Assembly (NCBI RefSeq): GCF_024199985.1
Contig: NZ_JANARS010000004.1
Span: forward strand, 310,001-374,000
Source: Nocardioides pinisoli
Lineage (GTDB): Bacteria; Actinomycetota; Actinomycetes; Propionibacteriales; Nocardioidaceae
Length of the DNA: 64,000 nucleotides
Direction: 5' to 3'
Shown here: one piece after another, positions 1-8,584 of the stretch
How positions within the stretch are numbered: position 1 is the first letter of the stretch
Layout of the letters: every line of letters begins with the position of its first letter
Translations under genes and position numbers: made by a program
The notes under the pieces: generated by a model
The model's database searches: none
What the model was told of the DNA's origin: nothing
What the model saw: the letters and a program-made list of their open reading frames with translations, nothing else

Positions 1-550
1 GATAGCTGTCGAGGGCCAGGCCCAGCCCCTCGCCGAGGAGCGGCTCGAGGGCGGTGAGGGCCTGGTCGACGGTGTTGATGAGCGAGGTCTCGTAGCGGTT
101 GAGCGGCTCGACCCCGAGACGCACGCCCTGCGCGACCGCGTGGTCGACCACGGGTGCGAGGTGCGCGCGGAGGTCGTCGTACGCCGCGCTCCGCTGGTCG
201 GCGTCCATGCGCCAGACCCGGCCGGTGGAGGCGTAGAACGGGCCGCACACCGTCCGCGCGCCGATGCCGGCGGCGAGGTCGATGCAGGCCCGCAGGTAGT
301 CCTGGGTGTCGGCCACGCACGAGGCGTCCACCAGGTCGCGGCCCGGCGCCATCGCCCCCACGACGCACGGTGTCAGGCCGGTCTCGGCGAGGAGGTCGGA
401 CACGACGGGGACGGTGAGGTCGCCGGCGTTCTCGAGGGGCAGCTCGACGGCGTCGAAGCCCATGCCGGCGATCCGGTGCAGCAGGTCACCCGCGCCCGCG
501 TCGGTGAGCGGGGAGGTCCAGACCCACGTGTTGACGCCGATCTCTCGCAT
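1..550 (-). CDS. Sugar 3-epimerase / sugar phosphate isomerase family, 3' end beyond window
   Basis: This is a TIM-barrel enzyme of the xylose isomerase-like superfamily, closest by eye to D-tagatose/D-psicose 3-epimerases, which interconvert ketohexoses at C3. About 183 codons are present and the C-terminal half lies off the left edge. The N-terminus reads MREIGVNTWVWTSPL. The motif GVEPLNRYETSLINT carries the Glu and the Asn-Arg-Tyr-Glu segment typical of this family's metal and substrate site. The start at 550 has a GGAAGGA ribosome-binding site about 8 bases upstream. It is the last visible gene of the leftward sugar ABC operon, separated from the binding-protein gene by a strong hairpin (603-636). 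It probably isomerises the imported sugar. Which sugar cannot be told from sequence alone. Confidence 0.8.
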   Translation of the reverse strand, partial: MREIGVNTWVWTSPLTDAGAGDLLHRIAGMGFDAVELPLENAGDLTVPVVSDLLAETGLTPCVVGAMAPGRDLVDASCVADTQDYLRACIDLAAGIGARTVCGPFYASTGRVWRMDADQRSAAYDDLRAHLAPVVDHAVAQGVRLGVEPLNRYETSLINTVDQALTALEPLLGEGLGLALDSY

Positions 551-602
551 GGAGCCGTCCTTCCGGGGCGCGGGATGGGGAGGGAGTGGTGCCGGGATGG
601 GT

Positions 603-636
603 GTCGGTGGGCCGGGCGCGAGCCCGGCCCACCGAC
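603..636 (-). terminator. Strong hairpin after the binding-protein gene
   Basis: A perfect 15-bp stem (603-617 paired with 622-636) has a GCGA tetraloop and lies between the stop of the binding-protein gene and the epimerase start. No U-run follows, so it could be an attenuator or a 3' stabiliser that raises binding-protein mRNA relative to the downstream gene. Confidence 0.6.
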
Positions 637-665
637 GGGTGGATCAGATCCGTCTCAGTGCCGGA

Positions 666-1922
666 TCAGGGGATCTGGCGCTCCTGCCAGACGTCCGGGT
701 AGCCGGGAAGGTCCTCGCCGCCGAACTTGGCGTAGTGGCCGTCGGGCATGCCGTCGTTGGCCTCGAGGTAGTCGCCACGCTCGTCCTCGGTGATCGGGGT
801 CTGCGGGAGGACCCACTCCTTCGGGACCTCCTCGCCGGCCCAGATCTTCTCGAGCGCGAGGAGCGGGGTGCGCCACTGGAAGTTGGAGTAGACGGGCGCG
901 AGGCCGGTCAGACCGGTCTCCTCCCACTTGCGCAGGAAGCTCATCTCGTCCTCGCCGGTCATGACCGGCAGGTCGGCACCGAAGTCCTCGAAGGCCTCGA
1001 TGGCGGCGACGGCACCGTCACCGGCGTCCATCCACACGCCCTGGACCTCGCCCTTGTTGAGCTCGTCGGTGATGAAGGTCTTGATCTCGGTCGGGTCGGC
1101 GCCGGTGAAGAAGTCGACCGCCTCGATGCCGTTCTCCTCGAAGAGCTTCTCGGCCGCGGCCCAGCGCTGCTCGAGGACGTCGACGCCGGGAAGGATGCGC
1201 AGCGCGACGACCTTGTCGCCCTCCTCGAGGTTGTCGATGAGGAACTCGGCGGTGTCGATGCCCCACGCGAAGCCACCGATCGGGTGGATGAAGGTGGTGG
1301 CGCAGTCGGTCTCGACGCCGCGGTCGAAGACCACGACGGGCTTGCCGGTCTCGCACGCACGCTCGACCGCGTCGGTCATGGCGGCGGTGGAGTTGGGCGA
1401 GATGATGAAGGCGTCGCAGTTGCCCTCGGAGATGAAGTAGTCGATGTCGGCGATCTGGGTGTTGTCGTCGTCACCGGCGTCGCGGGTCTCCATCTCGGAG
1501 ATGACGCCCTTGTCCTGCAGGTCCTTGAGCTGCTGGTTCATGGTGATCCAGCCGGTCTGGCGCCACGGGTTGGAGATCGAGGCGTTGGCGAAGCACGCCT
1601 TGCCCGCCTTGTTGGACTTGTAGTCGGCGGTGTCGGTCATCTCCCCGTCGATGTACTGCAGCCACGGGGTCTCGGGGTCACCCTCGAAGGTGGCCGAGCG
1701 CTGCTCGTACTGCTCGTCGTAGACGGCCTGGTCGAACCACTCCTGGTCGCCGCCCTCCTCCTCCGAGCCCTCCGAGGCGTCGGCGGACTCGGACGTCTCC
1801 GAGCTTTCGTCGGCGCCCGACGCCGAGTCAGTCGGGTCCTCGGTGCTGCAGGACGTGGCGAACACCCCGAGCAGCAGGGCCGAGGCCACGGCCATCGGCG
1901 CGCGGTGAATCTTTCGGCGCAT
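666..1922 (-). CDS. Sugar ABC transporter substrate-binding lipoprotein
   Basis: This 418-residue exported solute-binding protein belongs to the periplasmic-binding-protein-like I group (ribose/galactose type). The signal peptide ends in a lipobox, LGVFATSC, with the lipidated Cys near residue 25. An acidic Ser/Glu/Asp-rich linker covers roughly residues 27-60. The body shows the two-lobe pattern of this family, for example DAFIISPNSTAAMTDAV and GKPVVVFDRGV. It captures a sugar outside the membrane for the two permeases encoded just upstream. The start codon overlaps the stop of the preceding permease gene (TGATG), so translation is probably coupled. In many sugar operons the binding protein comes first; here it follows the permeases. 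The ligand is unknown. Confidence 0.88.
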   Translation of the reverse strand: MRRKIHRAPMAVASALLLGVFATSCSTEDPTDSASGADESSETSESADASEGSEEEGGDQEWFDQAVYDEQYEQRSATFEGDPETPWLQYIDGEMTDTADYKSNKAGKACFANASISNPWRQTGWITMNQQLKDLQDKGVISEMETRDAGDDDNTQIADIDYFISEGNCDAFIISPNSTAAMTDAVERACETGKPVVVFDRGVETDCATTFIHPIGGFAWGIDTAEFLIDNLEEGDKVVALRILPGVDVLEQRWAAAEKLFEENGIEAVDFFTGADPTEIKTFITDELNKGEVQGVWMDAGDGAVAAIEAFEDFGADLPVMTGEDEMSFLRKWEETGLTGLAPVYSNFQWRTPLLALEKIWAGEEVPKEWVLPQTPITEDERGDYLEANDGMPDGHYAKFGGEDLPGYPDVWQERQIP

Positions 1923-3052
1923 CAGATTTCTCCTGTTTCAGTGCCCGGACGGGCAGTGGTGGGTGATGGTGCGGATGGAGCAGCGGATGAAGCAGGTGGT
2001 GCGGGTGGTGACGTCCGAGTGGGGCGTCGGCCCAGGGACCAGGCGCGACCGGCAGCGGCGACGGCGAGGATGATGATCACGCCCTGGACTGTCGGCCTCC
2101 AGGTGGATTCGACCTCCTGGAAGTTGAGGAAGGAGAACAGCAGCTCGAGCGCGAAGGCGCCCGCCGCGGCGGAGAGGATCCAGCCCCGACCACCGCCGAG
2201 GACCACGCCGCCGAGCACGACGGCGGTGATGGCCTGGAACTCGTAGCCGGCCCCCACCGAGGGGTGCACGCCGGCGTAGCCGACGAGGAGGATGCCGGCG
2301 ACCGTGGCGGAGAGTGACGAGAGGATGAAGGCCCGGGTCTTGACCCACCACACGTGGGCGCCGGCGAGGCTGGCGGCGTCCGGGTTGTCGCCGGTGGCGA
2401 TGATCGTGCGGCCGAACGGCGACCGCATCAGCCACACGCCGGCGACCATGATGACCACGAGGATGATCACGGGGTAGGGCAGCACCTCGAGGACCGGCAC
2501 GTCCTGGATGCCGCCGCGACCGATCTCGCGGAACGCGTCGACCGGGTTGCCGGTGGCGGCGCCACCGGTCAGGAAGCGGACGAGCCCGCCGAGGGCCAGC
2601 ATGGTGCCGAGGGTGACGATGAAGCTCGGCACCCGGAGGATCGTGGTGCCCAGGCCGTTGACCAGCCCGACGACCACGCCGATGAGCAGCATCAGCGCGA
2701 TGGCCGGGAGCACCCGGCTCTCGTCGTCGCCGATGTAGTTGCCGGCGATGACGACCTGCGTGGCGATGACCGCGCCCATGGAGAGGTCGAACTCGCCGGA
2801 GACGATCACGTAGTACTGGCCCATCGCCGCGATCGCGATCGGCGCGGTGCGGCCGATGAAGCGGATCAGCTGCGGCGGGTCGCCGAACGACGGGTTCGCC
2901 CACACCACGGCCATGAAGAGGATCGCGGCGAGGATGAACACCGCACCGCCCGGGGTGACGGCGCCGCGCAGCAGCCGCTGGACGAGCGAGCCGTCGGTGA
3001 GCGGGAGGGTGCGGCCCGCCGTGCTGGGGGCGGAGGTGGTGGTGGCGCTCAT
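1922..3052 (-). CDS. Sugar ABC transporter permease (second permease)
   Basis: This 376-residue polytopic membrane protein belongs to the RbsC/MglC/AraH family. After a short cytoplasmic N-terminus (MSATTTSAPSTAGRTLPL) it has about eight to ten hydrophobic segments. The family region GEFDLSMGAV, equivalent to GxxDLSVG, follows the YVIVSG segment, and a glycine-rich stretch VVLGGVVLGGGRG lies near the C-terminus. It forms the membrane channel with the neighbouring permease. The ATG at 3052 overlaps the stop of the upstream permease by four bases (ATGA), which fixes the start. The reading frame is open further upstream, but that extension is antisense-type shadow of the first permease gene. Confidence 0.9.
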   Translation of the reverse strand: MSATTTSAPSTAGRTLPLTDGSLVQRLLRGAVTPGGAVFILAAILFMAVVWANPSFGDPPQLIRFIGRTAPIAIAAMGQYYVIVSGEFDLSMGAVIATQVVIAGNYIGDDESRVLPAIALMLLIGVVVGLVNGLGTTILRVPSFIVTLGTMLALGGLVRFLTGGAATGNPVDAFREIGRGGIQDVPVLEVLPYPVIILVVIMVAGVWLMRSPFGRTIIATGDNPDAASLAGAHVWWVKTRAFILSSLSATVAGILLVGYAGVHPSVGAGYEFQAITAVVLGGVVLGGGRGWILSAAAGAFALELLFSFLNFQEVESTWRPTVQGVIIILAVAAAGRAWSLGRRPTRTSPPAPPASSAAPSAPSPTTARPGTETGEI

Positions 3053-4263
3053 GCGGGCTCCCCCTTCGTGGACGGGCCCTTCGCGGCCGGGACGGGCAGG
3101 ACGGGTCTGGAGGCACCGAAGCGCGGTGGACGTCGTACGACGCTGCGGCGGGCGTAGACGGCGACGGCCAGCACGATCACCAGGCCGCGGACGAAGTCCT
3201 TGAGGAACGGGTTGACCTGCATGACGCCCATGACGTTGTCGAGGACCGCGAAGATCGCGACGCCGCCCATGGTGCCGACGACGCTGCCCTTGCCGCCGGC
3301 GAGCAGGGTGCCGCCGAGCACGACCGCCGCGATGGACAGCAGGTCGTAGCGGCCCTGCGACCCGATCGTCGGCGACCCGACGCCGGTGCGTGAGAGCAGC
3401 AGGAGCGCGGCGAGGCCGGCCAGCACCGAGCAGAGCACGTGGGCCGAGACGACGGGCAGCGCGATGCGCACACCCGACATGCGGGCGACGTCGCGGTTGC
3501 CGCCGATGGCGTAGACGTGGTGGCCCAGCCGGGTGTAGCGGAGCATGAGCGTCACCAGGACCGCACAGGCCAGCAGGACGAGGAACGCGGTGGGGATCCA
3601 TCCCACGATCCCGCTGCGGCCCAGCAGCCTCAGGTCGGGTGCGGCAGCGCCGTGGCTGCCCTGGTAGTTGGTGCCGAGGTAGCCGCTCACGACCAGGCCG
3701 ATGCCGAGGCTGGCGATGAAGCCGTGGACGTGCAGGAGGCTGACCAGCAGCCCCATCACGAGGCCGATGACGGCGCACACCACGAGGGTGTTGAAGACCG
3801 CGGCAGGGATGTTGCCGTCGAGGCCCTTCATGCCGCCGGCGGCGATCACCGTCGCGAGGCTGACGACGTAGGGCACCGAGAGGTCGAGGCTGCCCACGAG
3901 GATGACCAGCGTCTGGCCGATCGCGATCAGGCCGAGCACGCTCATCGCGGTGAGGACGGCCCAGATGTTGCCCTGGCTGAAGAAGTTGCGGCCCTCGATG
4001 CCGGTGAGCACCGCCGACACGGCGACGACGGCGACCAGCACGAGGTAGATCAGGGCGGTCGAGTCGAGCTGTCGTGCCCCGCGCGGTCGCGCGGCGCGCC
4101 GTCGGCGTACGGAATCACCGGGCTCGACGCCCATGGCCCGCTCGGGGGTGCTCGCCGGCTCCGGGGTCCGGTCGGTCGTGGCGCTGCTCTCGGGGTCCCC
4201 GCGGCGTTGGTCGCCGGAGGAGCGCAGCGGGGGAGACGGGGAACGTCGTGGGGTGTCGTTCAT
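3049..4263 (-). CDS. Sugar ABC transporter permease (first permease)
   Basis: This 404-residue permease belongs to the same RbsC/AraH family as its neighbour. It has a long charged cytoplasmic N-terminal tail (about 70 residues rich in Arg, Pro and Ser) before the first membrane segment at LIYLVLVAVVAVSAVLTG. The conserved motif VGSLDLSVPYVVSLATV and the C-terminal GGTLLAGGKGSVVGT are visible. Two non-identical permeases suggest a heterodimeric channel. The start at 4263 overlaps the stop of the ATPase gene (ATGA), so ATPase, permeases and binding protein are translated as a coupled series. The unusually long tail might be shorter in reality if an internal start is used. Confidence 0.88.
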   Translation of the reverse strand: MNDTPRRSPSPPLRSSGDQRRGDPESSATTDRTPEPASTPERAMGVEPGDSVRRRRAARPRGARQLDSTALIYLVLVAVVAVSAVLTGIEGRNFFSQGNIWAVLTAMSVLGLIAIGQTLVILVGSLDLSVPYVVSLATVIAAGGMKGLDGNIPAAVFNTLVVCAVIGLVMGLLVSLLHVHGFIASLGIGLVVSGYLGTNYQGSHGAAAPDLRLLGRSGIVGWIPTAFLVLLACAVLVTLMLRYTRLGHHVYAIGGNRDVARMSGVRIALPVVSAHVLCSVLAGLAALLLLSRTGVGSPTIGSQGRYDLLSIAAVVLGGTLLAGGKGSVVGTMGGVAIFAVLDNVMGVMQVNPFLKDFVRGLVIVLAVAVYARRSVVRRPPRFGASRPVLPVPAAKGPSTKGEPA

Positions 4264-5789
4264 GCTGCTTCCTCGCTCGCTGCTCCGGTGGCCATCGCCA
4301 GCACGGCTTCCTCGGTCGCACCTGCCGGGAGCTCACCGGCGAGGGTGCCGTCGCGCATCACGAGGATCCGGTCGGACATGCCGATCACCTCGGGGAGCTC
4401 GCTGGAGACCATCAGCACGGCGACGCCCTGGCGGCTCAGCTCGCGCATCAGCTCGTAGACACGGTGCTTGGCGCCGACGTCGATGCCGCGGGTGGGCTCG
4501 TCCATCAGCACGACCAGCGGGTCGATGCTCAGCCAGCGGGCCAGCACGACCTTCTGCTGGTTGCCGCCGGACAGGAACTGGACCTCCTGGCCCAGGCTGT
4601 GCGCGGCGACGTCGAGGTTGGACAGCACCCCGGGCATGTCGCGCCGGGCCGTGCCGGTGCGGCGCGGGAAGACCGCGCGCACCACCCCGAGGGCGTTGTC
4701 GAGGATCGACTGGTTGAGGGCGAGGCCCTTGGCCTTGCGGTCCTCGGTGATGAAGGCGAGCCGGGCGCGCACGCCCTGGCGGGGGCTGCTGACCTTGAGC
4801 GGCGAGCCGTCGAGGGCGATGGTGCCGCGCGAGACGGGGTGGACGCCGAAGACGGTCTCGAGCAGCTCGGTGCGTCCCGAGCCCTGCAGCCCCGCGATGC
4901 CGACGATCTCGCCGGCGCGGACCTCGAGGGACACGTCGTCGACGTAGCCGTTGCCGACCCCGGACAGCGCGAGCCGCACGTCGCCGACGGTGACGTCGGC
5001 GGGCTTCTCGGGGAAGTACGTCGTCAGCGGCCGGCCCACCATCAGGCGCACGAGCTCGGCCTCGGACAGCTCGGCGGCCGGGCGGGTGGCCACGTGCTGG
5101 CCGTCCTTGAGGATGGTGATCGTCGAGCAGAGGTCGAAGATCTCCTTCAGCCGGTGCGAGACGTAGACGATCGCGACGCCGCGGTCGGTGAGGCGACGGA
5201 TGATCGAGTAGAGGAGCTCCACCTCGTGGTCGGCCAGCGCCGCGGTGGGCTCGTCCATCTGGATCACCTTGGCGTCGAAGCTCACCGCCTTGGCGATCTC
5301 CACGATCTGCTGCTCGGCGACCGAGAGGCTGCGCACGAGGGTGCCGGCCTTGAGGCCCGTCACGCCGAGCCCGGTCAGCAGCTCCTCGGTGTCGCGGCGC
5401 ATCCGGGCGGTGTCGACCGGACCGACCCGGCCGAAGCGGCGCGGCTCCCGGCCGAGCCAGATGTTCTCGGCGATGGTGCGCTCGAGGAGGAGGTTGAACT
5501 CCTGGAAGACGGTGGACACGCCGGCGTGCTGCGCCTGGACCGGGTGGCTGAACGAGACCTGCTCGCCGCCCACGACGATCGTGCCGCTGTCGGGGGTGTA
5601 GACCCCGGCCAGCATCTTCATGAGCGTCGACTTGCCGGCGCCGTTCTCACCGACGAGGCCGTGGACCTCGCCCGCACGCAGGCTCAGGTCGACGCCGTCG
5701 AGCACGGTGTTGCCGAAGAAGCTCTTGGTCATCCCGGTCGCGACGAGGGCGCTCTCGGCCGGGTTGTTCGGGGGGTTGATCGGAGGCAC
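4260..5789 (-). CDS. Sugar ABC transporter ATP-binding protein, double ATPase
   Basis: This protein of about 509 residues has two fused ABC domains, as in RbsA/MglA/XylG. The first half has a canonical Walker A (GENGAGKST), signature LSVAEQQ and Walker B VIQMDEPTAAL. The second half has a degenerate Walker A (GLQGSGRTELL) with LSGGNQQK and VVLMDEPTRGIDVG, as usual for this family. I chose the GTG at 5789 because a -10-like CACAGT ends six bases before it and the sequence before MTKSFFGN is not conserved; the frame is open to 5864. It energises sugar uptake and is the first gene of the leftward operon, divergent from the ROK regulator. Confidence 0.9.
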   Translation of the reverse strand: MPPINPPNNPAESALVATGMTKSFFGNTVLDGVDLSLRAGEVHGLVGENGAGKSTLMKMLAGVYTPDSGTIVVGGEQVSFSHPVQAQHAGVSTVFQEFNLLLERTIAENIWLGREPRRFGRVGPVDTARMRRDTEELLTGLGVTGLKAGTLVRSLSVAEQQIVEIAKAVSFDAKVIQMDEPTAALADHEVELLYSIIRRLTDRGVAIVYVSHRLKEIFDLCSTITILKDGQHVATRPAAELSEAELVRLMVGRPLTTYFPEKPADVTVGDVRLALSGVGNGYVDDVSLEVRAGEIVGIAGLQGSGRTELLETVFGVHPVSRGTIALDGSPLKVSSPRQGVRARLAFITEDRKAKGLALNQSILDNALGVVRAVFPRRTGTARRDMPGVLSNLDVAAHSLGQEVQFLSGGNQQKVVLARWLSIDPLVVLMDEPTRGIDVGAKHRVYELMRELSRQGVAVLMVSSELPEVIGMSDRILVMRDGTLAGELPAGATEEAVLAMATGAASEEAA

Positions 5790-5795
5790 GGCGAC

Positions 5796-5801
5796 ACTGT
5801 G
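5796..5801 (-). promoter_or_regulatory. -10-like hexamer for the sugar ABC operon
   Basis: The hexamer CACAGT on the minus strand ends six bases before the GTG at 5789, the spacing seen for other apparently leaderless genes here. No convincing -35 is visible. Confidence 0.35.
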
Positions 5802-5815
5802 GCACGCGTCACGGG

Positions 5816-5839
5816 CTTTTGTCGAGCGCCTGCCAAAAG
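5816..5839. promoter_or_regulatory. Inverted repeat, possible ROK operator
   Basis: CTTTTG (5816-5821) and CAAAAG (5834-5839) form a 6-bp inverted repeat with a 12-bp gap in the short space between the divergent sugar operon and ROK gene. It is relatively AT-rich for this DNA. Repressor binding is inferred from position only. Confidence 0.4.
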
Positions 5840-5866
5840 TGTTACCTCTAGCGTGCAAAGTCATGC

Positions 5867-7075
5867 ATGTGCTTGACTCCGCCCGTGCGCACCGGTGAGC
5901 TTTTCGATCTCCTTCGTGACGGAAGGCCCTGGACCCGTGCCCAGCTGGCCGAGGCGACGGGACTGGCCCGCTCGACGATCACCGCACGCATCGACACCCT
6001 CATGCGCCTCGGTCTCGTGGCGCCCTTCGGCGGCGCGCGGTCGACCGGTGGCCGCCCGCCGGCCCTCTTCGCGCTCAACCCCACCGCCAAGCTCGTCGTC
6101 GGCGTCGACATCGGCGCCACCCACGCCCGGGCCGCGCTCACGGACCTCAACGGCTCCATCCTCGGCGAGGTCGACACGCAGATCGCCGTCGCCGACGGCC
6201 CCGAGGCGGTCCTGTCCTGGGTGGTCCAGTCAGTGCGCGACCTCCTCGAGACCAGCGAGCGCCCGGTCACGGACCTCGCCGCCATCGGGATCGGGCTGCC
6301 CGGCCCCGTCGAGCACTCCACCGGCCGCCCGATCAACCCGCCGATCATGCCGGGGTGGGACCGCTTCGACGTGCCTGCCTACCTCCAGGAGAAGTACGAC
6401 GTCCCGGTGCTGGTCGACAACGACGTCAACATCATGGCGCTCGGCGAGCGACGCGGGCACCTGCGCGACGTCGACGACCTCGTGCTGATCAAGGTCGCCA
6501 CCGGCATCGGCGCCGGCATCGTCTCCGGCGGCGTCCTGCAGCGCGGCGCCCAGGGCACGGCCGGCGACCTCGGCCACGTCCGGGTGCCGGGCGCCGACGA
6601 CGTGCCGTGCCGGTGCGGCAACTCCGGGTGCCTCGAGGCCGTGGCGGCCGGCCCCGCGCTCGCGGCGGCCGTGCGCGCCCAGGGCGAGCAGGCCGAGACG
6701 GGCGGCGACGTGGTCGAGCTCGTGCGCTCGGGCAGCCGCGTCGCGATGGGCGTGGTCCGCCAGGCCGGCCGCGACATCGGCGAGGTCGTCGCCACGATGG
6801 TCAACCTGATCAACCCGTCGGTGGTCGTCATCGGCGGCCAGGTCGCGGGTGCCGGCGAGCACCTGCTGGCCGGGATCCGCGAGTCGGTCTACCACCGCTC
6901 GCTGCCGCTGGCGACCGAGCACCTGCGCATCGTGACCTCACGCGCGGGCGGCGAGGCGGCCGTGCTGGGCGCCTCGGCGCTCGCGATCGAGCACGTCCTC
7001 TCCCCCGACGTCGTCGAGGCCGCCAGCGAGGCGCTGGCCGCCGCCGACGCCGCGGCCGAGGTCGCGGGGCGCTGA
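5867..7075 (+). CDS. ROK-family transcriptional repressor
   Basis: This 402-residue regulator has an N-terminal winged helix-turn-helix (about residues 8-50, RAQLAEATGLARSTITARI) fused to a sugar-kinase-like ROK domain. The kinase-fold motifs are present: VVGVDIGATHARAAL (phosphate-binding), VLVDNDVNIMALGE (catalytic Asp), and a zinc site CRCGNSGCLEA with the preceding GHVRV histidine. ROK repressors usually bind DNA until a sugar or sugar phosphate releases them, so this is probably the local regulator of the divergent ABC operon. The ATG at 5867 follows a -10-like TAGCGT (5849-5854). Downstream in-frame TTG and GTG codons (5873, 5885) are alternatives. Confidence 0.88.
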   Translation: MCLTPPVRTGELFDLLRDGRPWTRAQLAEATGLARSTITARIDTLMRLGLVAPFGGARSTGGRPPALFALNPTAKLVVGVDIGATHARAALTDLNGSILGEVDTQIAVADGPEAVLSWVVQSVRDLLETSERPVTDLAAIGIGLPGPVEHSTGRPINPPIMPGWDRFDVPAYLQEKYDVPVLVDNDVNIMALGERRGHLRDVDDLVLIKVATGIGAGIVSGGVLQRGAQGTAGDLGHVRVPGADDVPCRCGNSGCLEAVAAGPALAAAVRAQGEQAETGGDVVELVRSGSRVAMGVVRQAGRDIGEVVATMVNLINPSVVVIGGQVAGAGEHLLAGIRESVYHRSLPLATEHLRIVTSRAGGEAAVLGASALAIEHVLSPDVVEAASEALAAADAAAEVAGR

Positions 7076-7146
7076 CCCTGGCCCCGGACCGCGACTCAGC
7101 TTGATCCGGGCGTGCCCGCCGCTGGATTCCGCCCTGGCGCGCCGAG

Positions 7147-7174
7147 GGTGGTCACCGGATATCCGGAGACCACC
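7147..7174. terminator. Near-perfect 28-bp palindrome between convergent genes
   Basis: Thirteen of fourteen pairs match in this palindrome centred on GGATATCC, in the gap between the ROK gene and the convergent acyl-CoA dehydrogenase gene. Together with the adjoining hairpin it may block read-through from both sides, but a protein-binding palindrome is equally possible. Confidence 0.5.
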
Positions 7175-7210
7175 CCGCTTTGCACCCGGGATCTGGGGTG
7201 CGAAGCGGGG
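7173..7210. terminator. Long hairpin, probable bidirectional terminator
   Basis: The arms 7173-7187 and 7196-7210 pair over 15 bp with one mismatch around an 8-base loop. The hairpin lies between two convergent genes and directly abuts the preceding palindrome. No long U-run is present, as is common in actinobacteria. Confidence 0.6.
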
Positions 7211-7256
7211 ATCCCGGGCGCGAAGTCGTCCTGCGAGGGCGGCGTACGACACCCGC

Positions 7257-8453
7257 TCAACGCAGCTGGTAGTCCTTGAGCAGGCTGCGGCCGATGATCA
7301 TCTTCTGGATGTCGGAGGTGCCCTCGCCGATCAGCATGAACTTGACCTCGCGCATCAGCCGCTCGATCTCGTACTCCTTGGAGTAGCCGTAGCCGCCGTG
7401 GATGCGGAAGGAGTCCTCAACGACCTCGTTGGCGTACTCCGAGGCCACCATCTTGGCCATCCCGGCCTCGACGTCCATGCGCTGGCCGGTGTCCTTCAGC
7501 CGCGCGGCCTTGACCATCATCGTGTGGGCGACCTCGACCTTGGTGGCCATCTCCGCCAGCCGGAACAGCACCGCCTGGTGCTCGGCGATGGCCTTGCCGA
7601 AGGTCTTGCGCTGCTGGGCGTAGGCGATGGCGAGCTCGAAGCCGCGCCACGCCAGCCCGCACGCACGGGCGGCGACGTTGACGCGCCCGACCTCGACGCC
7701 GTCCATCATCTGGAAGAAGCCCTTGCCGGGCTCTCCGCCCAGGACCTGGTCGGCCGCGATCCGGTGGCCCTCGAGGATGAGCTCGGTCGTCTCGACGCCC
7801 TTGTAGCCCATCTTCTCGATCTTGCCGGGCACGGTGACGCCCTGGGCGGTCTCGCCGAACCCGGCCTCCTTCTCGACCAGGAACGTCGTCATGTTCTTGT
7901 AGACCGACTCCGCGCCCTCGTCGGTCTTCGTCAGCACCGCGACCAGGGTGGAGGTGGCGCCGTTGGTCAGCCACATCTTCTGCCCGGTGATGCTGTAGGA
8001 GCCGTCGTCGGCGCGCGTGGCCTTCGTCGACACCGCCGCCACGTCGGACCCGAGGCCCGGCTCGGACATCGAGAACGCGCCGCGCACCTCGCCGGTCGCC
8101 ATGCGGGGGAGGTACTTCTCCTTCTGCTCCTGCGTGCCGTGCTGGATCAGCATGTAGGCGACGATGAAGTGGGTGTTGATCACGCCCGACACGCTCATCC
8201 ACCCGCGCGCGATCTCCTCGACCACCAGCGCGTACGTCAGCAGCGACTCGCCCAGCCCGCCGAACTCCTCGGGGATCGTCAGGCCGAAGACACCGAGCTC
8301 CTTGAGGCCCTCGATGATCTCGGTGGGGTACTCGTCGGCGTGCTCGAGCTCCTGCGCCACCGGGATGATCTGCTCGTCCACGAACTGGCGCACGGCCTTC
8401 AGGATCTCGGACTGGTCCTCGGAGAGGCCGTCGGTCTGGCAGAGGCGGGGCAT
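7257..8453 (-). CDS. Acyl-CoA dehydrogenase
   Basis: This 398-residue flavoenzyme catalyses alpha,beta-dehydrogenation of an acyl-CoA, passing electrons to ETF. The order is typical: an N-terminal helical domain, the FAD/substrate segment FSMSEPGLGSDVAA, then KMWLTNGA, and the C-terminal segment IGEGTSDIQ, where Glu377 sits at the position of the usual catalytic base. Length is standard for the family. The start at 8453 has GGAG about six bases upstream. There is no neighbouring beta-oxidation gene, so the chain-length or branched-chain specificity cannot be told. It is convergent with the ROK gene and divergent from the lipoprotein gene. Confidence 0.9.
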   Translation of the reverse strand: MPRLCQTDGLSEDQSEILKAVRQFVDEQIIPVAQELEHADEYPTEIIEGLKELGVFGLTIPEEFGGLGESLLTYALVVEEIARGWMSVSGVINTHFIVAYMLIQHGTQEQKEKYLPRMATGEVRGAFSMSEPGLGSDVAAVSTKATRADDGSYSITGQKMWLTNGATSTLVAVLTKTDEGAESVYKNMTTFLVEKEAGFGETAQGVTVPGKIEKMGYKGVETTELILEGHRIAADQVLGGEPGKGFFQMMDGVEVGRVNVAARACGLAWRGFELAIAYAQQRKTFGKAIAEHQAVLFRLAEMATKVEVAHTMMVKAARLKDTGQRMDVEAGMAKMVASEYANEVVEDSFRIHGGYGYSKEYEIERLMREVKFMLIGEGTSDIQKMIIGRSLLKDYQLR

Positions 8454-8584
8454 GTGGGGCTCCTGGGCGCTCGCGGCTGGATCGCTCGGAGTCTAGTTAC
8501 CGGTCGTTCACCTGGGGCAGGGTCCGGAGCCGAGACAGTCGTCACACCGCCGGATCGTCAGGGACGCGTGAGAGAGTGGAGCGC

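Noticed and set aside
5863..5898. Small peptide gene starting at the ATG at 5863
   Set aside because: Only eleven codons, out of frame with the ROK gene and without a ribosome-binding site.
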